A stretch of 12,464 nucleotides of DNA from Euperipatoides rowelli (taxonomy: Eukaryota > Onychophora > Udeonychophora > Euonychophora > Peripatopsidae). Below the pieces are notes generated by a model, which was not told the DNA's origin, made no database searches, and saw nothing but the letters and a program-made list of their open reading frames with translations. Numbering within the stretch: position 1 is the stretch's first letter; the number at the start of each line of letters is the position of its first letter. The stretch is from assembly GCA_003024985.2 (NCBI GenBank), contig PXIH01S0041649.1. One strand, given 5' to 3'. A program made the translations under genes and the position numbers. Shown piece after piece: positions 1 through 7,461 of the stretch.

Positions 1-463
1 AAAACATCGGACTGGAAAACAAACACGTGTAGAAATTTGTGAGAATATTCATTCATTATGTTGTTCCTTCTTGATTCCAGCCACTCTAAGCCCAGTCGAT
101 TCATTGCTTCACCAAAGTTTATTGACCAGTCACCTATGATGATCCTTATAATTCGTTTTTGAACACTTTCTAATTCCTTTCTGAGTTGAACATTGATTAA
201 GTCCGTCCATACAACTAAGTTGTATTCCAATATTGGTCTTATGAATGATTTATAAATCCTAGTTAGTGCTCGATCAGAAAGTCCTAGTTTTTTTAATCTA
301 TAGATAAGAAAAATTATTTTGTTAGCTCCTTTGATCATGTTGTCTATTTGGCTAGTCCATTTTAAGTCGTATTGAATGACCATTCCTAATATTTTGCATT
401 TATAGGAATTATTTGACTGTGTTGTTGATTTCAATATACAAATACGTCGGACAACAACAGACT
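1..463 (-). pseudogene. Non-LTR retrotransposon reverse transcriptase, C-terminal (thumb/post-RT) fragment, runs off window
   Basis: Read on the minus strand, one frame is open from a TAG near 463 to the window edge. In order it shows CKILGMVI (the usual K-x-LG motif after the palm), then WTSQI, then GANKIIFLIYRL, RPILEYNLVVWTD, LESVQKRIIRIIIGD and NRLGLEWLESRRN. This order (Y/KxLG, W..HI-like, IRPILEY..VW, LE.VQ+R, L.L..L..RR) is characteristic of the region after the catalytic palm in CR1/jockey-like non-LTR retrotransposons. It reads cleanly for about 140 residues, so it is less damaged than the blocks upstream of it. The 3' end of the element lies before position 1. It is the downstream part of the element whose palm lies at 510-1102. 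It probably sits in a host intron in antisense orientation. The family is clear; the clade is not certain. Confidence 0.8.
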
Positions 464-511
464 ATAGTCCAGCGAGGTTGTCCCTAGTCCTAATCTATTT
501 TTTTTTTTTTT
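448..511. repeat. Short insertion with hairpin and T14 tract splitting the reverse transcriptase
   Basis: Between two reverse transcriptase blocks lies a stretch that does not translate as reverse transcriptase. It holds an inverted repeat, GGACAAC and GTTGTCC, about 20 bases apart, with the palindrome GACTATAGTC between them. On the + strand it ends in a run of about 14 T. It could be a small insertion with an A-rich tail on the minus strand, or a rearrangement junction. I could not find a tRNA-like B box, so a SINE is not supported. An undetermined base sits nearby at 516. Confidence 0.4.
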
Positions 512-880
512 AATANAATTTACTTATTTTACTTATAATATTATCATCCAGATCATCAATAAAAATTAGAAAAAGCAAGGGTCCTAAAACTGACCCCTGT
601 GGAACCCCAATATCAATTGATGTGTTTTTGTTAACTAGGTTGTGAACTATAAATGTTGTTTTATCTACATTAATTATCATTTTTTGTCTCTTTGATTGAT
701 CATTTATTTCATTGATTGATGATTCAATTGCATTTGACAAATTATTTCCCTTAGATGAGATTACAATTGACATGTCAACAAATTTGAAACAATCTTGAAA
801 ATTTAACCCTATTTTGTTAGTTATTATTACAAAAATCAGTCCTCCTAGAACCGATCCATGTGGTACCCCATTGTTATTTG
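510..880 (-). pseudogene. Non-LTR reverse transcriptase palm block with two motif-B copies
   Basis: The minus-strand frame is open from about 880 to 510. It starts with VPHGSVLGGLIF, a motif-B-like GVPQGSVLG box, then CFKFVDMSIVIS, which is motif C with one of the two catalytic aspartates missing (family form F/Y-A/V-D-D). Next is INVDKTTFIV, resembling motif D. It then reads into IGVPQGSVLGPLLFLIFIDD, a second and better preserved motif B. In an intact reverse transcriptase motif B occurs once, before motif C, so this is a composite of two copies or an internal duplication. Loss of the motif-C aspartate and the frameshift at its upstream edge show it is dead. The last codons before the T14 tract contain an undetermined base. 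Confidence 0.78.
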
Positions 881-1102
881 AAATCTCGAAATAGTGTTAG
901 AGTTAGGAACCCTCAATATCTGTTTACGGTTTGTTAAAAAGGACTGGAACCATCTAATGAAACATTTAGATACATTTAACATTTCTAATTCTGACATGAA
1001 TATATTGTGGTCCAAATTGTCATAAGCTTTGCATCTTGTTTTTTTGTCCATCTTTTCAAGTATTGAGTGATAACTATAAGGTAGTAAAATATTTCTATAC
1101 AT
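845..1102 (-). pseudogene. Non-LTR reverse transcriptase fingers/palm fragment with motif A
   Basis: The minus-strand frame contains AYDNLDHNIFMSELEML, matching the motif A pattern AFDxVDHxILxxKL with both aspartates present. It is followed by FIRWFQSFLTNRKQ, matching the WF.SYL.NR.Q block. The frame runs out at ITMG just where motif B should begin. The expected VPHGSVLG continues in another frame after loss of one base near 877-880, so this is the same element as the next block with a single-base frameshift. The upstream endonuclease and fingers are not recognisable above about 1102, so the copy is 5'-truncated or decayed. The methionine at 1102 is not a real start. Confidence 0.78.
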
Positions 1103-1265
1103 ACTTAGTAATTTAAATTTAATTAATCGTAATAGCTAAATGCTGTACGGTAATTTATAACTAGGAATACCATACGTTCTATTTTCCCCAGACATGTCTT
1201 CTTTTTAGTGAAAAAAACCATCTGGGGAGATTTTTAAAAATATTAGAATTGTCCAGGTTTTTTCA
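1103..1265. other. Non-coding AT-rich spacer with a small hairpin
   Basis: No coding sequence is seen. The only structure noted is an 8-bp perfect inverted repeat, TCCCCAGA at 1185-1192 and TCTGGGGA at 1221-1228, with a 28-base loop. It may be chance. Confidence 0.4.
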
Positions 1266-1269
1266 TTAA

Positions 1270-1997
1270 AGGTCAAATGTAATAGATTTTTTTTAAAAAA
1301 AATTATTGATTTTTAATGATAATTAATAAAAAAAAATTTAAAAGCATAAAAAAAAAAGTTTTTTAAAGATAAAATTAAGAATATTCCTATCCTCTGTCTG
1401 AAATTACAAAAGGAAACTTTAAATTTTTTTTTGGGTCCGAGATNTCAAATGTAATAGATTTTTTTTAAAAAAAATTATTGATTTTTAATGATAATTAATA
1501 AAAAAAAATTTAAAAGCATAAAAAAAAAAGTTTTTTAAAGATAAAATTAAGAATATTCCTATCCTCTGTCTGAAATTACAAAAGGAAACTTTAAATTTTT
1601 TTTTGGGTCCGAGATTAAATTTGATGACAAAACTTTCTGCAGTTGTTTTCTTCATAATGATTTATCAAATAGAGGTAGGTATCTTCGGCTTGTAGTAAAT
1701 CATCGTTTTGATTTTTAAAAAAAAATTATTACAAAGGATAAATTTAAGATTTTTTACAAGTATTTAAACAATTAGTCCATAGGAGTTCCAGCCTTTAGCT
1801 GCCGAAGATAGCAAATATTCTATAGTATAGTATAGCAAGCGCTGTTCATTTCTCAACATTGTTGTAACAAAATATCTTCCCAAGCGTATAGTGACACAGT
1901 AGACAATGTTGTTTTAAGGTGGGGGAGCTAAAGACAATTATTTTAAAATTGAATTGTAAATAATCATAAAAAAATAAAAATTCATTACATTTGACTT
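1270..1997 (+). mobile_element. Non-autonomous terminal-inverted-repeat element, copy A (GGTCAAATG family)
   Basis: The left end reads AGGTCAAATGTAAT. The right end, reverse complemented, reads AAGTCAAATGTAAT, giving a terminal inverted repeat with one mismatch in 14. TTAA lies immediately outside both ends (1266-1269 and 1998-2001), a possible 4-bp target duplication. A second, diverged copy in the opposite orientation at 2473-3124 shares nearly the whole length, including the TCCGAGATTAAATTTGATGA-like, CATAATGATTTATCAAA-like and GGGGGAGCTAAAGACAATTA blocks, which confirms an element with defined ends. No transposase frame is present. The copy is 728 bp, of which 172 bp is an extra tandem copy of the left end. 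The superfamily is not recognised: TTAA targets suggest piggyBac-like transposition, but the tip does not match the usual piggyBac ends. Confidence 0.7.
1273..1616. repeat. Tandem duplication, two 172-bp copies, with N at the junction
   Basis: The sequence from 1273 to 1443 is repeated from 1445 to 1615. By eye it is base-for-base identical, including T8/A8/A9 homopolymers that normally change fast. The single undetermined base at 1444 sits at the junction. The duplicated unit is the left end of copy A, and the inverted copy B carries only one such unit. It is either a very recent duplication or an assembly artefact. Confidence 0.9.
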
Positions 1998-2001
1998 TTA
2001 A

Positions 2002-2468
2002 TTTGATAAAAATAGTTAACTTTCAATAAATAAAGATTTATTTATTATCATAACTGTGGTATACTAGGTTATAGGAAGTAAGGAGAAGCCATAGGAAAAG
2101 GGACTTGCGCAGCAAACTTGATATTGTATGAAGCTGCAGATGACGTGCAGGATTTGTTATTACCACGTTTCCAATTAAAGTATTAATTGTTTGGACTATA
2201 TTAATAATTTGTTAAGTGTTGTAGCATTACATTAGTCACAGAGTTCAGTCCCATATATATATAAATAATAAATAATTCATTTATATTATAATTACAAGTA
2301 GAAAGCTAATGAAAAATCTATACAACACACCTTTCGAACTTTCTAGTTTTAGCCAAAGTGAGATTTTATTATTTTTTTTTAATCTAACCAAGAAATGTCA
2401 AGAATAAACTGTAGTTGTCAATATGAAATTATTTACGATACAATAAAAATAGAGGTTGATGTTTGTCT
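2002..2468. other. Spacer between inverted element copies, no gene seen
   Basis: AT-rich sequence with short AT microsatellites near 2255-2290. It contains a less AT-rich patch near 2075-2180 that has no open frame of note and matches nothing I recognise. It forms the loop of the large inverted repeat made by copies A and B. Confidence 0.5.
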
Positions 2469-2472
2469 TTAA

Positions 2473-3124
2473 AGGTCAAATGTAACAGATTTTTAAAAAA
2501 AAAATTATTGATTTTCAAAGATTTTTACTAAAAAAAAAGTATACACCAGAAAAAAAAAAAGAAATTAAATAAAAAATAGTTATTTACAATTAAATTTTTA
2601 AAATAATTGTCTTTAGCTCCTCCCCCTTAAAACAATATATGCAAGGGGAGCTATTTTGTGACATCATTGTTCAGAGATGAATACAGCTTGCTATACTTAA
2701 CTATAGAATATTTGCTATCTTTGTCGGCTTAAGGCAGGAAATCCTATGGACTAATTGTTTAAATACTTGTAAAAAAACATAATCAAATTCATTCTGTGTG
2801 TTATTATGGTCCAATTTGTTTTTTTTAAAAACAAAATGGCCTTTAATACAAGTTGAACATACCACTATTTACATGATAAATCATTACAAAGAAAACAGCA
2901 GTAGAGACTGTTTCGTCATCAAATTAATCTCAGACCCCCCAAAAATGTGAAAGTTTCCTTGTGTAATCTCAGACAGAGGATAACAATAGTCTTAATTTTA
3001 TCTTTAAATAACTTTTTTTTTATGCATTTAAATTTTTTTTTCTCCAGTGTAATTTTTTTTTTAGTAATTATCTTTGAAAATCAATAATAATAAAAATAAA
3101 TAAAAAATCCATTTCATTTGACCT
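2473..3124 (-). mobile_element. Non-autonomous terminal-inverted-repeat element, copy B (GGTCAAATG family, inverted)
   Basis: It starts AGGTCAAATGTAACAGATTT and ends ...CATTTCATTTGACCT, so both tips read AGGTCAAATG inward. The similarity between its two ends continues inward for roughly 120 bp with gaps (shared ATTATTGATTTTCAAAGAT, TACTAAAAAAAAA and AGTTATTTA blocks), giving long terminal inverted repeats. Compared with copy A the interior runs in the opposite direction: the GTCATCAAATTAATCTCAGA and TCAGACAGAGGATAA blocks are the reverse complement of blocks in copy A. TTAA precedes the left tip (2469-2472), but the right flank is ATTC, so the target duplication is lost or was never TTAA. No coding capacity was found. 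Confidence 0.7.
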
Positions 3125-4037
3125 ATTCCCTTTCCGCTCCAGCCCGTTTTTCTGAAAATATGAATTCTTTGAATCAAAATTTAAAAAAAAATGTTAACTA
3201 AGATTTCTTGATTGTTTTTAGTTGGATAAATGATGGGAAGGGCCTTAGTTGAATATTTGTCAGTTTGGAATGGCAAATAAGAGACCAAAAGTGGGCATTA
3301 TGCTGAGTAAAGAACACACCTGCAAAATTATAAATGTCTACTCATTACTTTGTTTACTTAATTTTTATGCAAATGCATGTTTATTGAGTTTCTGTGTTTA
3401 GCCTTTATTATTAAGCTAGTATAACAATGATGTCATTTCTAAGTTTGTAGTTTGTATTTCTACAAAATTATTAATCTGAGGGGGGGGGGTGGAGGATGCT
3501 ATCGGTTGACTATCAAATAACCTAATGTTATTTTTCTGATTCTACTTTGTCCAGTCTAATTGCTTTGGAAAATTTAGTAGAAAATTAATAAAAATGTAAA
3601 AAAAAAAATTTCCACCAGAAATATTTACTTTCGGCTGGAATAAATAACAACAATAATAATGCTGCTATTATTTTATTCATTTTATAATTTATTTATTTTG
3701 GATTTTCATGATCTTTGATCTTAACATAAAATAGAAGATATAGCTTATATTATAAATGAAATCCTGAAATTTATTAAGAATATTTAGACAACCATAACAT
3801 ACTGTCCCATCAGGACTCTTACCTCTAACTCCATGGGGGATGAGAAGAATGGACATCACCCAAACCAGTATCTAATAAATACCTAACTGAAAAACATTTA
3901 TTCTCATTTACCCTACCTACCCCCCCCCCCTTCCCCATGGATTCTCGTTCACTTGACCCCACTGGGTTTAGCGCCTGTAAACTCCCATGCTTTTAAAAGA
4001 TGTCTTATTTTTGGATTCTTAGAATATGGTAACCCTA
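3125..4037. other. Non-coding region, no gene seen
   Basis: No open frame or splice-bounded coding exon is convincing on either strand. It contains homopolymer tracts unusual for such AT-rich DNA: G10 at 3480-3489 and C11 at 3920-3930. A 9-bp inverted repeat, TCCATGGGG at 3830 and CCCCATGGA at 3933, flanks the second. It is most likely intron or intergenic sequence upstream of the exons at 7299 onward. Confidence 0.5.
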
Positions 4038-4045
4038 TTTTAACA

Positions 4046-4599
4046 CAGAGCTGGATCTAGGTGGGGAGGGAGAGGGTGTAACTGCCCCAAGCATCATGTT
4101 TGGAGGGGAGAGAGCAAAATGGACCTTGCGGTTAAGTTTTCGATATGAAGAAATAAACGTGTGGCACTTCACCTAATCCAAATAACTTATTAATAATATC
4201 AAACCAGTATTCATCATGTTTAAATTACTTTGACTCTATATTCAAGTCTTGAATTTAAAAAAATTGGGGCAAACACCTGCCGATTTGAGGGGTATTTCAT
4301 ACACCCAAAGCCCGACAGAAATTGGGGGGGCGGCAGAATCCAACTTTGTCCCTCTAACAATGCCTAGAAATTGAGGAAGGGGGAGAGGAGAAGCCAACTT
4401 TGCCCCACCCTAAACAAAAATGCTTAGAAATTGGGGAGCAGTAGAAGACAACTTTGACCATCTAACAAAAATGCCTAGAAATTGTGAGGGAGGAGAAGTA
4501 AACTTCTCTCCCCCCCCCCAACAAAAATGCCTAGAAATTGGGGGGGGGGGGGCATAAGCCAACTTTGCCCTCTAACAAAAATGCCTAGATCCACCACTG
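4046..4599. mobile_element. hAT-type non-autonomous DNA transposon (MITE), 554 bp
   Basis: The left tip is CAGAGCTGGATCTAGG. The right tip, reverse complemented, is CAGTGGTGGATCTAGG; 14 of 16 positions match and both begin CAG. Tips of the form CAGTGGxGGATCxAGG, with G-rich sequence inside, are known from hAT superfamily elements. A perfect 8-bp duplication flanks the element. It has no transposase frame, so it would depend on an enzyme supplied in trans. The right half is an array of repeats built from the right-end subterminal sequence (see the separate entry). Its base composition, with G and C runs, differs sharply from the surrounding DNA. Confidence 0.87.
4314..4590. repeat. Subterminal tandem repeats inside the hAT-type element, period about 51-60 bp
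   Basis: The phrase AACAAAAATGCCTAGAAATTG, with small changes, recurs with TGCCTAGA-type cores at 4361, 4421, 4472, 4528 and 4582. Each is paired with a CAACTTTG-type block and separated by variable G or C runs (C10 at 4510-4519, G13 at 4540-4552). An additional truncated unit (GACAGAAATTGGGGGGG) begins the array. The last unit becomes the terminal repeat itself. In hAT elements, repeated subterminal motifs commonly serve as transposase binding sites; that role is inferred here. Confidence 0.8.
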
Positions 4600-4607
4600 T
4601 TTTAACA

Positions 4608-5158
4608 TTATGTCAACAAATTATTTTAGAATAAAATTGTTTTCTCTCCAAAAGAGCTGCTCATATACCTATCGCGCTGTATTTATCTAATTAATATGGC
4701 TTTAATAGGCACATATTTTCTTTTGTTAGTTTATCATCTCTAAAACACAAAATAATATGCTAAATGACCAAAAAAATATTCTACTGGTATTATGTGTGAA
4801 ATGTTCATACTTTATAAAGTTATAAATCTTTGTAATAAATTTAATGTTACCATTTGAATATTTTTTATGTGCTTAAAACTCTAATTATTTCTTACTGTTC
4901 ATGAGATTTTTCTTGATTTATGCTGGGGGGAAGAGGTTCTTAAAAATCAGTGTGTAAATCAAACAAAATTTTTCCATCGGAAATAATGCAAATGCTAAGG
5001 GTTAAGGAAAGTGATTGAAACAAAAACAGCTTTTCTAATTTCTACTCACTATTATTAACCTGCTACTGTAGTTAAAAGCCCATCAAAATACTGGGAAAAA
5101 AAGAGTAAGATCCTGTTGGACCATTTTTTACTAATGGTTAAATTCTGCACATCTTTTA
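4608..5158. other. Non-coding AT-rich region, no gene seen
   Basis: I found no coding frame, inverted-repeat element or tandem repeat in this stretch. It lies between the hAT-type element and the minisatellite. Confidence 0.5.
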
Positions 5159-5780
5159 TCCGTGTCTATTTACAAAGGGCATGATTTAGCCATGTGTATT
5201 TATTAAGGGCATCATTTAGCCATGTGTATTTATAAAGGGCATCATTTAGCGTGTGTATTTGTAGAGGGCACCATTTAGTCGTGTGTATTTATAAATGGCA
5301 TCATTTAACCGCGTGTATTTATAAAGGCCACGATTTAGCGGTGTGTATTTACTGTATAAAGGGGGTCATTTAGCCCTGTGTATTTATAACGACATGATTT
5401 AGCCGTGTGTATTTATAAAGGGCACCATTTAGCCATGTGTATTTATAAAGGGCATCATTTAGCCATGTATATTTATAAAAGGCACCAAATTTATAAAAGG
5501 CAACATTTAATCGTGTTTTTATAAAGGGGATCATTTAGCCGTATGTATTTATAATGGGTATCATATAGCCTTGTGTATTTATAAAGGGCATCATTTAGCC
5601 ATGTGTATTTATAAAGGGCATTATTTAGCCGTGTATTTATAAAGAGCATCATTTAGCCATGGGTATTTATAAAGTGTATCATTTAGCCNTGNNTANTTAT
5701 AAAGGGCATCATTTAGCCTTGTGTATTTATAAAGNGCACCATTTAGCCATATGTATTTATAAAGGGCATCTTAACCCCAA
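5159..5780. repeat. Minisatellite, about 21 copies of a 30-bp unit
   Basis: The typical unit is CCATGTGTATTTATAAAGGG followed by CATCATTTAG. About 21 copies lie head to tail, most 30 bp long, with a few shortened (near 5485-5520) or lengthened (near 5340-5370) and two containing undetermined bases (near 5689-5735). The third base varies among G, A and T (CCGTG, CCATG, CCTTG); the G and A forms fit CpG decay at CCG. Every unit carries a TATA-like TATTTATAAA core, presumably incidental. The array ends about 80 bp beyond the stop codon of the L1-like element on the minus strand, so it may be part of that element's 3' untranslated region or a separate local expansion. Confidence 0.93.
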
Positions 5781-5856
5781 CCATCAATACTTCTTTCTTT
5801 CCTTCTATTCTTTCATATGACAAGTCTCATCGTAATTTCATTATCCAACTTAATTC

Positions 5857-7065
5857 TTATTTCAAAAAAATGTCAAAATCAAATTTGGAATTATTCCATA
5901 TTTTGGAATATTCATCATTACAAAGGTAAAGCCAATTAAAATAAGCATTTTTACTATATTCTTGATTTAGGAAATATCTAAAAGCTTGATTCTGAAATTT
6001 CAAAAATCCTAGCATTTCTGAACTTCCAAATGGCCATGAAAAATATTACCATGCATTTTGAAACATCTTTGTTCAACATAAGAATCTGGGATAGATTTTC
6101 AATATAGGGTTTCTCAATAGTACGATTAAGTATTTTATGAAACAATTTTCTTTCATTGACAAATAATTGGCATTCAAAAAATAAATGATCAACTGATTCA
6201 GTCTCATTACAAAATGCACAATAAAAATTTTGTGGGTCATTAAATCTCAAATACTATCTCTCTCTCTCACCGGAATGATGATATTCAAGAATTTTAGTGA
6301 AAAATCAATTATTGAGGGAGAGGTAAATTGATTCACCAAGTCTTTCAGAATGAATCTAGAAAACAATACTGAATTGTCACTTAGGGAATCTTTTTGTAAG
6401 ACATTTTAACTATTTGGAACAAATTCAAATCATTAATGATTTCTTCATAATTTCTTTTCAAAATTAGTAAATGTTTAGAAAAAAATTGAGGGGGTGGTCT
6501 AGCTGTTGGTTTGACAGGAATTGTAAAGCCCATGATATCACAGTGTTACATCAAATTAACATATGCATTATATTGTACAGATTTTAGTTGTAACTCTATA
6601 TTTTTAAGTCCNAGACCACCTAATGATCTAGGAAAGGATAGTTTTTGGACTGAAATTTTAGCTTTTTTGTCTGACCATATCAGAGAACCTTACAAAGAAT
6701 ATATAGAATTAATAATTTTTTTAGTAAAAACAGTATGAGGTGAGTAAAAATTAAAAACAGGTAAAATATATATGTTTAGAATTTTGATTTTCATAGGTAT
6801 TGAGATATATTTATATTTAATTAAATTACAAGACTTGACATTTTCATATATAACTTTTTGAATATTGTTTTGAAATTGTATACCATAAAACGGGAAAGGA
6901 ATTCCCAAAATTTTTTTGGGTAAATCTTGATTAAAATCCTTCAATGTCTGATTATCAAATATTCTATATGCAAAAGTTTTTTTTTTATTAAAAATTGCTC
7001 CTGATTTTTTTGAAAAATCATTAAGTATATCAGATTATGCATATTATTGCTGATTCAAGGTCCTT
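5857..7065 (-). pseudogene. L1-like non-LTR retrotransposon ORF2, C-terminal half with zinc motif, broken
   Basis: Reading the minus strand from about 7065, the order is: DILNDFSKKSGAIFN (matches LxxFxxxSGxxxN), KKILGIPF, IPMKIKILNIYILPVFNFY (matches the KIxIxNxxILPxLxY block), SLIWSDKKAKIS, LGGLGLKN (matches GGLGLxN), then CAFCNETESVDHLFFEC, a C-x2-C-x7-H-x4-C zinc motif as in the C-terminal domain of L1-type ORF2 proteins, and IWKFRNARIF. The last part, AFRYFLNQEY to DFDIFLK, ends in TAA at 5857-5859. These are spread over at least three frames with in-frame stops before GSLIW, after VNLM and after KKIP. One frameshift lies at a (GA)n run near 6256-6268, another near 5980. Endonuclease and catalytic palm are missing, so it is a 5'-truncated dead copy, antisense to the host gene. 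Confidence 0.82.
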
Positions 7066-7298
7066 TCAAAAATATTTAGCTTCAACTGCACTGTTTGCTT
7101 TGGAAACGCCTATACAAAGGCAGAAATTATAATCGGCTTGATGTCCTTATTTGTTTAATTTAATAAATACATACCGTAATTTAAAGAAGAAAAATTTCAT
7201 GCATTATTTTTGACATTTGATGTTCCTCTCAAATCATTTTCCAATGCATTAGTTGTTTGATGTTCTCCTCATGAACATTGTTATTAATTTTCTTTCAG
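7066..7298. other. Intronic sequence with 3' splice site before the first visible host exon
   Basis: This is the end of the intron upstream of the exon at 7299. The acceptor is a moderate pyrimidine tract, TTAATTTTCTTTCAG, ending at 7298. No other feature was seen. Confidence 0.5.
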
Positions 7299-7461
7299 TA
7301 TTGAAGAATCTAAACAAAAAACTGAACATTTAAAAATGCTTAAGTTGGCAGAAGAAAAAAAAATGAAAATGCGTGCAATTATCAGCTCCAAGAGGAAAGA
7401 CTTTGAGAAATTATTGGAAAGAAATGCAGAGCTACCTGAACATATTCATCTTGATCGATTG
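7299..7461 (+). CDS. CFAP44: Internal exon of a coiled-coil ciliary protein gene, CFAP44-like
   Basis: The exon runs from the acceptor TTTCTTTCAG to the donor TTG|GTAAAT. It enters with one base completing a codon and leaves in phase 0. It encodes about 54 residues: IEESKQKTEHLKMLKL, then AEEKKMKMRAIISSKRKDF, then EKLLERNAELPEHIHLDRL. The lysine/glutamate-rich helix ending in a K/R-x-x-F-xx-L-xx-N-xx-LP-xx-xxLxR/K pattern looks like the C-terminal coiled coil of CFAP44 (WDR52). CFAP44 is an axonemal protein of the tether/tether-head complex that works with CFAP43 at inner-arm dynein f/I1. The ATG at 7336 is internal, not a start. The frame beyond 7461 is intron. That the exon is real is well supported by the phase match with the next exon; the CFAP44 identity is from memory of the family and could be another cilia coiled-coil protein. 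Confidence 0.6.

Larger units (their letters stand above)
4038..4607. repeat. 8-bp target site duplication TTTTAACA flanking hAT-type element
   Basis: TTTTAACA occurs at 4038-4045 directly before the left tip and at 4600-4607 directly after the right tip of the element between. Eight-base target duplications are the signature of hAT transposases. The perfect match argues for a fairly recent or well-preserved insertion. Confidence 0.88.

Noticed and set aside
449-500. tRNA-derived SINE head or pol III gene ending in the T14 tract
   Set aside because: No A box or GGTTCGAATCC-like B box could be found, and no cloverleaf is evident.
3830-3941. TCCATGGGG / CCCCATGGA inverted repeat as element ends
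   Set aside because: Only 9 bp around a CCATGG palindrome, with no flanking duplication; likely chance.
5159-5780. CRISPR-like array
   Set aside because: The units are contiguous 30-bp repeats with no unique spacers, in a eukaryotic setting. It is a minisatellite.
5159-5780. Array of TATA-box promoters (TATTTATAAA in each unit)
   Set aside because: The core recurs only because the unit is tandemly repeated; no initiator or gene follows each copy.
6511-6738. Open + strand frame of 75 codons
   Set aside because: It is the antisense of the L1-like reverse transcriptase region (GGLGLKN block on the minus strand) and has no family features.
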